The notes under the pieces were generated by a model. The model saw only the letters and a list, made by a program, of their open reading frames with translations, was not told the DNA's origin and ran no database searches. Made by a program: the position numbers and the translations under genes. A DNA stretch of 64,000 nucleotides from JANWVO01 sp964458495 (lineage in GTDB: Bacteria; Acidobacteriota; Terriglobia; Bryobacterales; Bryobacteraceae), in contig CAYWJB010000008.1 in assembly GCA_964458495.1 (NCBI GenBank), positions 124,001 to 188,000 of the forward strand. Reading direction: 5' to 3'. Positions 8,398 through 16,534 of the stretch are shown piece after piece. Position 1 is the stretch's first letter. Every line of letters begins with the position of its first letter.

Positions 8398-9746
8398 AAC
8401 CGCAGTGGCAGATCCTCGTGGTCGACGACGAGGAGATCATGTGCGAGTCGCTGGCGGCATGGCTGCGCGAGGACGGCTACCTGGTGGACACCGCCCCGAG
8501 CGGGCGCGACGCGGTGGAGCTGGCGAAGAGAACCGATTACGCCATCTACTTCATCGACCTGAAGATGCCGGGCGGCATGGACGGCATCGACACGCTGATG
8601 GAGATCCGGCGGCTGCACCCGGACGCCTCCATCATCATCATCACCGCCTACGCCACCGTGGACACGGCCATCACCGCCATCAAGGAGGGCGCGCAGGAGT
8701 ACATCGTCAAGCCCTGCAACCCGGAGGAGATCTCCCTGCTGGTCAGCCGCATCATCAAGGTGAAGCGGCTGCAGCGCGAGAACCTGATCCTGCGGAAAAA
8801 GCTTCAGCGGCGCTACCAGTTCCACGACATCATCTGCAAGAGCCCGCGCATGCAACAGGTGCTCGAGCTGGCGCGCGAGGTGGCGAGCCTCCGCAGCACC
8901 GTTCTGATCCACGGCGAAAGCGGCACGGGCAAGGAGGTGGTGGCCCGGGCCATCCACTTCTCCGGCAACCGCGCGCAGAAGCCCTTCATCGCCGTCAGCT
9001 GCGCCGCGCTGGCCGAGACGCTGCTGGAGAGCGAGCTGTTCGGCTACGAGAAAGGCGCCTTCACGGGCGCGGCGGAACGGAAGAAGGGCAAGTTCGAGCT
9101 GGCCGACGGCGGCACCATTTTCCTCGACGAGATCGGCGACATCGGGCCGAAGCTGCAGGCGGACCTGCTGCGCGTGTTGCAGGAACGTTCGTTTTACCGG
9201 GTGGGGGGCACGGAAGAGGTGCATGTGGACGTGCGCGTGATCGCCGCCACGCACAAGGACCTCCGCGCGATGGTGGAGGAGGGCCGTTTCCGCGAGGACC
9301 TCTATTACCGCCTGAACGTGATCGAGATCCTGATCCCTCCGCTGCGGGAGCGCCGCGAGGACATCCCTCTGCTGGCCGGCCACTTTGTCGAGCGAATCGC
9401 GCACGAGCTGGGCAAGCCCGTGGCGGAGATCTCCGAAGACGCGATGCGGCTTCTGATGGATCACTCCTGGCCGGGGAATGTGCGAGAACTGGAGAACGCC
9501 ATTGAGCGCGCGCTGGTGAGCTGCCGCGGCGAGGTGCTGGCAGCGGAGGATTTCGCCTTCCTGCGCGGCAACGGGCCGGTGCGGTTCCAGGCGCCCGACA
9601 ACATGACGCTGGCCGAGATGGAGAAGCTGATGATCGAGGCCACGCTGCGCCGTACGGGCGGCAACGTCAAGGAGGCTGCGGCCTCGCTCGGCATCGACCG
9701 TTCGACACTTTACGAGAAGCTGAAGCGCTACGGGATCGAGCGCTGA
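8394..9746 (+). CDS. NtrC-family sigma-54-dependent response regulator
   Basis: The 450-residue protein has a receiver domain with phosphoacceptor Asp55 (YFIDLKMPG), a AAA+ domain with Walker A GESGTGKE (174-181) and the sigma-54 contact loop GAFTGA (221-226), and a C-terminal Fis-type helix-turn-helix (SLGIDRSTLYEKLKRYG). It would activate sigma-54 promoters when phosphorylated, presumably by the kinase at 6239. The ATG at 8394 follows a GGGAGGTGAAGGA ribosome site and overlaps the archaemetzincin stop (ATGA). An in-frame opening exists much further upstream, but only this start begins the receiver domain correctly. Target promoters are not evident in the window. Confidence 0.95.
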   Translation: MKPQWQILVVDDEEIMCESLAAWLREDGYLVDTAPSGRDAVELAKRTDYAIYFIDLKMPGGMDGIDTLMEIRRLHPDASIIIITAYATVDTAITAIKEGAQEYIVKPCNPEEISLLVSRIIKVKRLQRENLILRKKLQRRYQFHDIICKSPRMQQVLELAREVASLRSTVLIHGESGTGKEVVARAIHFSGNRAQKPFIAVSCAALAETLLESELFGYEKGAFTGAAERKKGKFELADGGTIFLDEIGDIGPKLQADLLRVLQERSFYRVGGTEEVHVDVRVIAATHKDLRAMVEEGRFREDLYYRLNVIEILIPPLRERREDIPLLAGHFVERIAHELGKPVAEISEDAMRLLMDHSWPGNVRELENAIERALVSCRGEVLAAEDFAFLRGNGPVRFQAPDNMTLAEMEKLMIEATLRRTGGNVKEAAASLGIDRSTLYEKLKRYGIER

Positions 9747-9749
9747 GAC

Positions 9750-10580
9750 TCAAACATCGAGGAACGCCAGCCCGCAGGCGGTGTCGAACTCGCGCTTTGG
9801 CAGGCAGCGGCCCAGGTCCCCGGCCACTACGCCGCCATCGGCCAGCGTGGACGCGCCGCAAGAGGCCGCCAGCGCCATCTGCAGGCGGTCCAGCTCATGC
9901 CGCATCCACGCCACGGCTTCCCCGCCCCGCAGCAGGTGCACCGTGCGGAAGCCCGCGGCGGGGCGCACGCGGACGAGCGCCTCGCCGCCGGCCGCTGGGC
10001 CTTCCACCGTGCCGTCGACGGGGGAAAGGATCCGCGCCTCCACGCCGTTGCGGCGCAGGCGGAACGCAGGCTCGTTGACGCGCAGCTCCGTGCCGGGCGG
10101 CGGCAGTTCCACGGCGCCATCGCTGCCGAGGAGACGGCGGCCAAGATCGTCGAGCCCCACCAGCAGCATCCCGTCTTCTCCCTCCCGCACCCAGGTGTGG
10201 CCGCGATGGTAGTAGCGGTCCAGCGGCAGGGAAACGCCGCAGACCCCGGCTGGCTCCGCGACCGCCGCCGGGGCGCCGGCTTCTTCGGAATAGAGGAGTC
10301 GCGCGTGCATGCGGCAGCCGCGGCAATCGAACTCCTGGTCGCAGCACCGCCCCGGCAGCTCGCCCGTGAGGGCGTGGCGGCAACGCCGCTCTTCCGGAGT
10401 GAGCTCCTCGAAGGCCGTGTGCCAGTAAATCCGGCCGTCATGCTTCTTGCGCACGGCGGTGAAGCTGCGCCACAGCGCCACCAGCACCGTGCCCGCAACC
10501 ACCACGGCCACCGTAAAGAACACGCCCAGGAAGATCAGATAGCCGGGGTGCCATTCAAAGCCGTAGACCCAGGGAAACAT
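9750..10580 (-). CDS. Membrane-anchored GcvH-like protein of the Qrc-like operon
   Basis: This 276-residue protein starts with one transmembrane helix (about residues 12-38). A cytoplasmic cysteine cluster follows (C-x5-C-C-x4-C-x2-C around residues 76-94). The C-terminal half resembles the lipoyl-carrier fold of glycine-cleavage H protein (YYHRGHTWVREGEDGMLLVG, then ILSPVDGTVEGPA). At the position of the lipoylated lysine (ESVKA in GcvH) the sequence reads LRRNG, so the lysine is replaced by Asn. It is thus unlikely to carry lipoate or act in glycine cleavage. It is the last gene of the respiratory operon, 3 bases after the NrfD-like gene, and convergent with the NtrC-type gene. A structural or assembly role in the complex is inferred. 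Confidence 0.65.
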   Translation of the reverse strand: MFPWVYGFEWHPGYLIFLGVFFTVAVVVAGTVLVALWRSFTAVRKKHDGRIYWHTAFEELTPEERRCRHALTGELPGRCCDQEFDCRGCRMHARLLYSEEAGAPAAVAEPAGVCGVSLPLDRYYHRGHTWVREGEDGMLLVGLDDLGRRLLGSDGAVELPPPGTELRVNEPAFRLRRNGVEARILSPVDGTVEGPAAGGEALVRVRPAAGFRTVHLLRGGEAVAWMRHELDRLQMALAASCGASTLADGGVVAGDLGRCLPKREFDTACGLAFLDV

Positions 10581-10583
10581 GAT

Positions 10584-11843
10584 TCACCTCTTCGCCTCTG
10601 TCATCGCCAGCTCCCGCTCCTGGGGAAACAGCTTCAGGTAGCGGTAAGAAAACGAGTAGACCAGCATCCCGTACGCCAGCACGAAACCAAACGCGGCGAA
10701 CTCCTGCCACGAGGGCCAGTACAGCAGCAGCCGGTCGAAGGGCAGCGTCGGCAGCGCCAGTGTCTGGATCGTGAACACGAATCGGTTCAGGGCAACCCCC
10801 AGGCACGCCATGGCCGCACCCGCGATCAGCAGCCCGCGCCGCGCACGCCACTCCGGCCTCAGGAGAAGAAGGGCGGGCACAAGCCCCAGCAGCGCGATCT
10901 CGGTGAACAGCATCCACGTGCCGAACGCGCCGCCGTACTCATAGAAGCGGTGCGCGGGGAAGCCGCGCTCCGGCGCCGTCTGGTTGATCCACAGCAGCGT
11001 GTCGAGAGACTTGAAGAACACGTAAGCCAGCAGCAGCTTGCCCGAGATCCGCCCCAGCGTCTGGTACACTTCGTCCTTCACCAGCCGCCGCCGCGTGATC
11101 TTTTCCGCCATCCATGTCGTGACCGCGACGAACGACGGCCCCACCGCCATCGCCGACAGCACGAAGAGGAAGAAGGTGCTCGGCCAGATGAGCAACCCTT
11201 CGCGGAAAGCGAACGGCCGTCCCCGCAGCACGCCGAACAGCCCGCCGAGCGATCCCTGGTGGAAGAACGACAGCAGCGTCCCGATGAGCGCGAAAACCAC
11301 CATCACCTTGTGCAGGTTGTACTCGAACACCAGCATCGACGGCCTCATCTTCAGCCGGCGGTTCTTGAGCAGGACCGGCACGTACTCGATCAGCAGCACC
11401 GTCAGATAGCAGGTGATGCAGAAGGTGACCTCGGCGAGCATCGAATGCACGTTCGGGTGGTAGAAGGTGAACCACGCGCGCAAGGGCTGGCCGACATCGA
11501 CGGCGAGGATCAGCACCGCGCCGCTGTAGCAGACCAGTCCTATCACCACGGCGCTGTTGATCACCGCCCTCAGTTCCGTCTTCCGCAGCACATAAAGCAG
11601 AAAACCGGTGAAGAACGCGCCGGCGCCGAGCGCGATCACGGCCAGGTCCAGGAAGATCCACAACCCGAACACGTAGCGGTTGTCCATGTTGGTGTGGAAA
11701 AGCCCGTCGCGCAGGCACAGGAAGATCGCATACGCCCCCAGCGCCAGCAGCGCCGCCCAGGGCGCCGCCCAGATCAGGAACCGGCCGAAAGGTGCGCGCC
11801 GCACGCCGTGCGCGATCCAGGCTTCGTCGATCCTGTCAACCAC
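10584..11843 (-). CDS. NrfD/QrcD-like membrane subunit of a quinone oxidoreductase
   Basis: This 419-residue protein has about ten hydrophobic segments and the NrfD/PsrC look (for example FLIWAAPWAALLALGAYAIF near the N-terminus). NrfD-type subunits bind menaquinol or menaquinone in the membrane and pass electrons to a partner Fe-S protein. The start is GTG at 11843, with a good GGAGGTGA site upstream. It overlaps the end of the Fe-S gene by 8 bases, so translation is probably coupled. With the Fe-S, molybdopterin-family and cytochrome genes upstream it matches the subunit set of the Qrc complex; direction of electron flow cannot be told. Confidence 0.85.
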   Translation of the reverse strand: MVDRIDEAWIAHGVRRAPFGRFLIWAAPWAALLALGAYAIFLCLRDGLFHTNMDNRYVFGLWIFLDLAVIALGAGAFFTGFLLYVLRKTELRAVINSAVVIGLVCYSGAVLILAVDVGQPLRAWFTFYHPNVHSMLAEVTFCITCYLTVLLIEYVPVLLKNRRLKMRPSMLVFEYNLHKVMVVFALIGTLLSFFHQGSLGGLFGVLRGRPFAFREGLLIWPSTFFLFVLSAMAVGPSFVAVTTWMAEKITRRRLVKDEVYQTLGRISGKLLLAYVFFKSLDTLLWINQTAPERGFPAHRFYEYGGAFGTWMLFTEIALLGLVPALLLLRPEWRARRGLLIAGAAMACLGVALNRFVFTIQTLALPTLPFDRLLLYWPSWQEFAAFGFVLAYGMLVYSFSYRYLKLFPQERELAMTEAKR

Positions 11844-12573
11844 GTTTCACCTCCCCGAATCCCCGCGTGGCTTCCCTCACTTCCTCACGCGAGGTCCTGT
11901 AGAACACCTTGGGCCCGGTGCCGAGGGATTCCAGCAGCCGGAACGTCTCACCGCTCCGGCAAGCCGCGGCAAATTCCGGATCGTTCAGGTCGCCGAACCG
12001 GATCGCTTGCGCGGGGCACGCCTCGGCGCAGGCGGGCGTGTGATGCACAGGGCCGGACTCGCCGTCGTGCGCCGCCTTTTCGAGCGCCGCCTGCCAGCGC
12101 CCGTGGCAGAAATTGCACTTCTCCACCGTGCCGCGCTGCCGCACGCTGACGCGAGGGTTCAGCGCCCGCTCCATGCCCGCCGGCCACTGCGGGTCCCACC
12201 AGTTGAAGACGCGCGCCTGATAGGGGCAGGCGGCCATGCAGTAACGGCAACCGAGGCACCGCTCCGGGATCTGTCCGACGATGCCCGTGACGGGATCGAA
12301 CTCCACAGCTTTTTGCGGACACACGCTCTGGCACGGCGTCTCGTCCTCGCACTGCATGCACATCACCGGAATGAAGGCGTCGCGCCCGCCGGTGTTGAGG
12401 CGGAACACGCGCAGCCAGTTCAGCCCGGTGCGCGGCGTGGCGGCGGGCTGCGGCGGCGGCACGTTGTTCTCCACCGCGCAGGCCACCATGCACGCGCCGC
12501 AGCCGTTGCAGCGGTCCAGATCGATGAGCATCGCGTAGCGCGCGGCTCTGGTTTCTGCGCCCTGCTTTCTCAT
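11836..12573 (-). CDS. Four-cluster [4Fe-4S] ferredoxin-type subunit (QrcC/NrfC-like)
   Basis: The 245-residue protein has the four cysteine groups of a DmsB/NrfC-type electron-transfer subunit: CNGCGACMVAC, CMQCEDETPCQSVCP, CLGCRYCMAACP, and CNFC with CAEACP near the end. These bind up to four [4Fe-4S] clusters. The open frame runs upstream to 12864, but ATG 12573 overlaps the stop of the molybdopterin-family gene (ATGA) and gives a family-like N-terminus 18 residues before the first cysteine group, so it is chosen. No signal peptide is seen; it may be carried across by its TAT-tagged partner. It links the molybdopterin-family subunit to the NrfD-like membrane subunit. Confidence 0.9.
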   Translation of the reverse strand: MRKQGAETRAARYAMLIDLDRCNGCGACMVACAVENNVPPPQPAATPRTGLNWLRVFRLNTGGRDAFIPVMCMQCEDETPCQSVCPQKAVEFDPVTGIVGQIPERCLGCRYCMAACPYQARVFNWWDPQWPAGMERALNPRVSVRQRGTVEKCNFCHGRWQAALEKAAHDGESGPVHHTPACAEACPAQAIRFGDLNDPEFAAACRSGETFRLLESLGTGPKVFYRTSREEVREATRGFGEVKRG

Positions 12574-14468
12574 GACTTCACCACCTTGGCTTCGCCCAGC
12601 GTCCAGGCGCCGTCCGGGCGGACTTCGCAGGACAGGGTCAGCGCCGGCCCGCCGCACACGGCAATGACGTCTGGCCGCGTTTCGGCAGCCCGCACGCGCA
12701 CGGGCCAGGCGCCGCGCGGCGACATCAACCGCGCGAGCACGCCTTCCTCCATGCCTTGTCGGCGGAGCAGGTCCGGGTGGGCGGCGGCCTGCTGCGGCCC
12801 TTCCCGCAGCTCGGACTCCAGCCACAGCTTGCCGAGCATCGGCGAGACCGCAGCCTGCCGCCATCCGTGGGCGACAATCGCCGGCAAGACAACCTCAGGC
12901 GCGGCGGCGCGAAGCCACGCCTCCGCGGTCATGTTCTCCGGCGCAGCCCGGGCCACGGTCAGCGCCGCTGCGCTGCCTGATTCGCTCTGCCAGTGGAACC
13001 CTTCTCCAGCGAGCTTCTCGCCTGCGCCGCCGGCGGCTTTCACCAGCTCGGCCAGTTCTTCTGCCCATGCCGTTTCGATCCCTGCCAGCCGCGCCGTCAC
13101 TTCCGCCGCGGCCATCACATCTCGCGGCGCGGGCATCACCGCGGGCGCGATGGTGATCTGCGCGCGCGGCGCATCGTTCGGCTGCGGCGCGTCAAGCGGC
13201 GCCTCGAGCCACACCGGCGCGGGGATCCGCCACTCCGCCTTGCCCGCGAATTGCGCGTGATTCCAGGTGACAGCTGCCACCACGGCATTCCGCGCCAGCT
13301 TCTTCTCCACGAGCTGCCAAGGCACGGAGACACCAGGCCAGGGCTCGTCGAGGATCAGCACGCCAATCGATCCGTCGGCGGCCTCTTCCACGCTTTGCAC
13401 CTCGGCGAGCGTCCAGTCTTTGGGCACGGGCAGCGCGGGCCGCATGCCGAAGCCTTCGGCGCCGAGCATGGCGTTCAGCGCGGCCGCCGCGGCGCGCGCC
13501 TCGCGGCTCAGCGGACCGCCTACCGGATCGCCGTCGGCGAGCACGAGGGCCGGGCGGTTGTCGATCAGCCGCGCGGCGGCGGCTTCAATGCGCGCCGCCT
13601 CGATGCCCGCGGCTTCTGCGGCGCGCACGGGCGGCATGGCTTCCGCAGCCTTGCGCCATGCCTCCGCGCCTTTCAGTCGCGCGAGCCGCTGTCCCATTTC
13701 CGGCCTCTGCAGCCAGCAATGTCCGATGGCCAGCAGCAGCGCGGTCTCCCCGCCCGGCTTCAGCGGCAGCCATTCATCGGCCAGACCCGCAGTACGCGAA
13801 CGGTGCGGCTCTGCCTGCATCAGGTGGAAGCCTCGTTCCACAGCGAAGGATGGGGCGGCCCAGCCGTCGAGCACGGGCGTGCCGGCCGAGAGCACGGTCT
13901 TGACGCGCGCCAGGTCTGCGGCCAGTTCGGCGCGCTTGCCGAGCAGCGCCGCCACCGCCTGCGCCGTGGCGCCTTCGACGGCGGGCGGCACCAGATACGC
14001 ACCGCCGATCGAGGCCATGTGGCGGCGGTGCAGCAGCGAGGAGGCCCGTCCGGGCGCGAGGTCCAGAACCGCCACCGCCCCGCGGCGGCCTTCGATGGCT
14101 GCCCGCAGCGCCTGCAACGCCTCTTCGGGAGTGACGCTCTTGTCCCCGCGGCGGCACTCACGCAACCGCAGCGGGTGCCATGCCAGGTGGTGCGCGGCGA
14201 AGCCCGCCGGGCACAGCGCTGCGCCATTCGGCCAGACGCTGTTCACGACGCCTTCCGTCATCCGCAGCTTCACCGGGCAGGCGGCGGGACAGAGCGTGCA
14301 GCGGCCTTCCGTTTCGGTCACGGCGCCTCTTGGCACGCGTGGCATCCACTGCCAGTTCTGGCTCCAGATGGCCGCGTCGCCCAACAGCCGCCAGGGCAGC
14401 GGGGAGACGGCCACTCCTGCGGCCGCGCCTGCGGCCAGCGACAGCAAGTCCCTGCGTTCGATCTTCAT
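12570..14468 (-). CDS. Molybdopterin-oxidoreductase-family subunit (QrcB-like)
   Basis: The 632-residue protein begins with a TAT-type leader (ERRDLLSLAAGAAAG), then a [4Fe-4S]-type cysteine group C-x2-C-x3-C with a fourth Cys in GAALCPAGF, and then folds characteristic of the molybdopterin oxidoreductase family. It is shorter than catalytic members and I see no convincing metal-ligand Cys/Ser/SeCys loop, which fits QrcB-type subunits that have lost the cofactor. The start at 14468 has a GGGAGG site 9 bases upstream and places the TAT motif at residues 4-8; an in-frame start at 14552 lies inside the cytochrome gene. It probably sits in the periplasm between the multiheme cytochrome and the Fe-S subunit. 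Absence of the cofactor is inferred. Confidence 0.75.
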   Translation of the reverse strand: MKIERRDLLSLAAGAAAGVAVSPLPWRLLGDAAIWSQNWQWMPRVPRGAVTETEGRCTLCPAACPVKLRMTEGVVNSVWPNGAALCPAGFAAHHLAWHPLRLRECRRGDKSVTPEEALQALRAAIEGRRGAVAVLDLAPGRASSLLHRRHMASIGGAYLVPPAVEGATAQAVAALLGKRAELAADLARVKTVLSAGTPVLDGWAAPSFAVERGFHLMQAEPHRSRTAGLADEWLPLKPGGETALLLAIGHCWLQRPEMGQRLARLKGAEAWRKAAEAMPPVRAAEAAGIEAARIEAAAARLIDNRPALVLADGDPVGGPLSREARAAAAALNAMLGAEGFGMRPALPVPKDWTLAEVQSVEEAADGSIGVLILDEPWPGVSVPWQLVEKKLARNAVVAAVTWNHAQFAGKAEWRIPAPVWLEAPLDAPQPNDAPRAQITIAPAVMPAPRDVMAAAEVTARLAGIETAWAEELAELVKAAGGAGEKLAGEGFHWQSESGSAAALTVARAAPENMTAEAWLRAAAPEVVLPAIVAHGWRQAAVSPMLGKLWLESELREGPQQAAAHPDLLRRQGMEEGVLARLMSPRGAWPVRVRAAETRPDVIAVCGGPALTLSCEVRPDGAWTLGEAKVVKS

Positions 14469-14487
14469 CGGTGTCGGCCTCCCGCGT

Positions 14488-15072
14488 TCACTTGTGGCAA
14501 TCGAGGCAGCTGTGCTCGATCCGGTTCTGCCGGTGGCAGGCCACGCAATCATCCATCCGCATGCCGCCCGCGCGCTTCAGGCCCAGCGGCCCGGCGCGCT
14601 TCCCCATCACGTCCTCCGGATAACCGGTGAAGCGGTGCACCCTGTAGGCGGGCAGTCTGTCTGACTTGCCCATTCCGCCGTGGCACTTCTCGCAAGCCAC
14701 CTTTCCCCTCAGCACATGGGCCGAATGCGGGAACCAGGCATTGTCGGGCTGGCGCGCGTAGCTCTTCCATTGCGGCTCGATGCCGGGCTCAACGAAGCGT
14801 GCGATGAAGTCCTTTTCCGCCTGCGTGTCGCCCATCGGCGCGCTGTGGCAGGCGGCGCACGTTTCGAGCTTCGGGATGCCGGCGAAGGTGCCGTCGTCGC
14901 GGAAGGAGTGGCAGTCCTCGCAGCTCATGCCGCCTTTTTCGCCCGTGTGGGCGATGTGGCTGAACTGCGCAGGCTGAGGCTCCTCGCGGTAAAGGATCCG
15001 CGGGACGCTCCACCAGCCGGCGCTGAGCGCCAGGCTGAAGCCTGCCAGAAACAGAATGCCGATTCTCACCAT
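14488..15072 (-). CDS. Pentaheme periplasmic cytochrome c (QrcA-like)
   Basis: This 194-residue protein has an uncleaved or cleaved N-terminal hydrophobic segment (residues 3-20) and five CxxCH heme-attachment motifs: C51-C54-H55, C72-C75-H76, C127-C130-H131, C176-C179-H180 and C189-C192-H193. Several extra His residues (for example His39, His42, His116, His119) could be distal ligands. It is the cytochrome partner of the molybdopterin-family, Fe-S and NrfD subunits downstream, matching QrcA in position and size; QrcA of sulfate reducers has six hemes, so this one appears to have one fewer. It lies 6 bases after the second GcvH-like gene. Confidence 0.9.
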   Translation of the reverse strand: MVRIGILFLAGFSLALSAGWWSVPRILYREEPQPAQFSHIAHTGEKGGMSCEDCHSFRDDGTFAGIPKLETCAACHSAPMGDTQAEKDFIARFVEPGIEPQWKSYARQPDNAWFPHSAHVLRGKVACEKCHGGMGKSDRLPAYRVHRFTGYPEDVMGKRAGPLGLKRAGGMRMDDCVACHRQNRIEHSCLDCHK

Positions 15073-15078
15073 GCTCGT

Positions 15079-15966
15079 CTATCTCCAGGGATTCGCGGGC
15101 GCAGAAAGGACCGCGTGCAGCAGCCGGTGCGCCTCTTGCGGCTCGATCCTGCCAAGCACGCCTGGCTCGAAGAGCCCGCCGTCGGCCATCGCCACCGCGC
15201 CGGCTGCGTGCAGCCATTGCAGCATTTCGTTCACCCGGCGAGCGTCCTCCTCCATGGTTCTCCTCGCTTCCTCGGGACCAATCAGAACCTCTTTCAGGGC
15301 GGGCAGCTGGTCCTCGGCGGTTCTGGCCCGGAACAGCCACCCGGCCGAATACGGCTCGCGCAGCATCCGCCGCGGCTCGATGCGGAGATGCGGGTTCGCC
15401 GCCTCGATACGGACCTCGGCCGGAAACACGAGCGTGAAGTCCGTGCCGCGGCAGGTGAAGACCGCCGCCGGATGGGCTGTGCCGCGCGGCGTCAGCACGC
15501 CGGCGCGTTCCGCGCCGTCGAGCAGCCGGGCCAGGAACGCGTCCACACCGATGTGGCACATCCCCTCGTCTTGCAGGTCCACCCACCAGTGATTGCGGGT
15601 GTACAGCAGGTCGGCGGGGGCGGAGAACTCATGGTCCCGCAGTGGCGGCCTGGCCGCGCGCAGGATGTCGAGATAGAAGTCGCAATACCGGTGCGCGCTG
15701 CTGCCGCAGCGGGTCAGCAACGGTTCGCTGAAGGGCACGAAGCGCGTCAGCGGCGCGGCCTCGCAGTACTGCACGAGCGCGTGTTCCAGGTGCGGGCAGG
15801 GCGGCCCGGACTGCCGGGACTCCGGCGAGACCCAGCGGCAGGTGCGGAAGCGCTCGTCCAGGCAGCGGCAGGCCGCATCGTCGCTCTGCGTTTCGGGGAT
15901 CGGCTTGCGGATTCCGGCCGCCCGGCACCAGCGCACGCGTGTCTCTTTCAGGAACGGGCACTGCAT
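15079..15966 (-). CDS. Cysteine-rich GcvH-like protein of the Qrc-like operon
   Basis: This 295-residue soluble protein has a cysteine-rich N-terminal half (at least ten Cys, including CRCLDERFRTC and CPHLEHALVQYC) and a C-terminal half resembling the GcvH lipoyl-carrier fold (LLYTRNHWWVDLQDEGMCHI). The usual lipoyl-lysine motif is absent; the corresponding loop reads DFTLVFPAEVRIEA. It is therefore unlikely to be a glycine-cleavage protein. A second, membrane-anchored relative lies at the other end of the same operon (9750-10580). The cysteines may bind zinc or an Fe-S cluster. Function is unknown; a scaffold or maturation role for the complex is inferred from context. Confidence 0.62.
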   Translation of the reverse strand: MQCPFLKETRVRWCRAAGIRKPIPETQSDDAACRCLDERFRTCRWVSPESRQSGPPCPHLEHALVQYCEAAPLTRFVPFSEPLLTRCGSSAHRYCDFYLDILRAARPPLRDHEFSAPADLLYTRNHWWVDLQDEGMCHIGVDAFLARLLDGAERAGVLTPRGTAHPAAVFTCRGTDFTLVFPAEVRIEAANPHLRIEPRRMLREPYSAGWLFRARTAEDQLPALKEVLIGPEEARRTMEEDARRVNEMLQWLHAAGAVAMADGGLFEPGVLGRIEPQEAHRLLHAVLSAPANPWR

Positions 15967-15992
15967 CGGCTCGCCCTCCCTTGCGCCCGCGC

Positions 15993-16274
15993 TCAGGACT
16001 TGCGCGTCCTGCGGCGCTTCTTCTCTTCGGCGGGCTTCTCGGGCTCGCCGCCGTCAGCCATGGTGAAACCCAGCTCCGGCGTGTGGAAACCGTGCGTCGC
16101 CATCGTGGCGTCGGCTTCGGTCTCTGCCGCGGCCGCTTTCTTCCAGCGCGCCGCCAGCTCGGCGAAGCCGGCGTAGGCGGCGACGCCGACGCAGATCAAC
16201 GTGATGATGCCCAGCCCGAGGTTGGTCAGGTTGAGCCAAAGCGTTTGCGGGTCGTTCCAATCGACTCCGAACAT
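15993..16274 (-). CDS. Small single-pass membrane protein heading the respiratory operon
   Basis: This 93-residue protein has one transmembrane helix at about residues 14-37 (LTNLGLGIITLICVGVAAYA) and a charged, lysine- and glutamate-rich C-terminal tail ending KKRRRTRKS. The ATG at 16274 is chosen because an AGGAGGTG site lies just upstream; open frame continues to 16349 without a better signal. It is the first gene of the minus-strand respiratory operon, 26 bases before the second GcvH-like gene, and is probably an accessory subunit of the complex. I do not recognise a family. Confidence 0.65.
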   Translation of the reverse strand: MFGVDWNDPQTLWLNLTNLGLGIITLICVGVAAYAGFAELAARWKKAAAAETEADATMATHGFHTPELGFTMADGGEPEKPAEEKKRRRTRKS

Positions 16275-16534
16275 CGGACACCTCCTGAGCGGTCTTTTCG
16301 CTCGCCTTCGTAGTTTGCAGCCGGATGGCCAAACTGGCGCGGATTGCATTCACAGGACTTGGGGCGCGCGGGCGGGGCGGACAATGACGGACTTTCCGAC
16401 ATGCTTGTCTGAAAACAAGATTCGCCCCTCCCCGGCATGCGCCGGCGGCCGATTCCAGCCGAGATCGCCGGATGCCTGTGCCACAATGGAATTTCGGTGC
16501 TTTTCATCTCCACTCGCCAACAGAAAGGACTCCT

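Noticed and set aside
9750..10580. Glycine cleavage system H protein
   Set aside because: The lipoyl lysine is missing, a membrane helix and Cys cluster are added, and no gcvT/gcvP lies nearby.
11836..12864. Longer version of the Fe-S subunit starting at 12864
   Set aside because: The extra residues are inside the molybdopterin-family gene and lack conserved character; ATG 12573 overlaps that gene's stop and fits the family.
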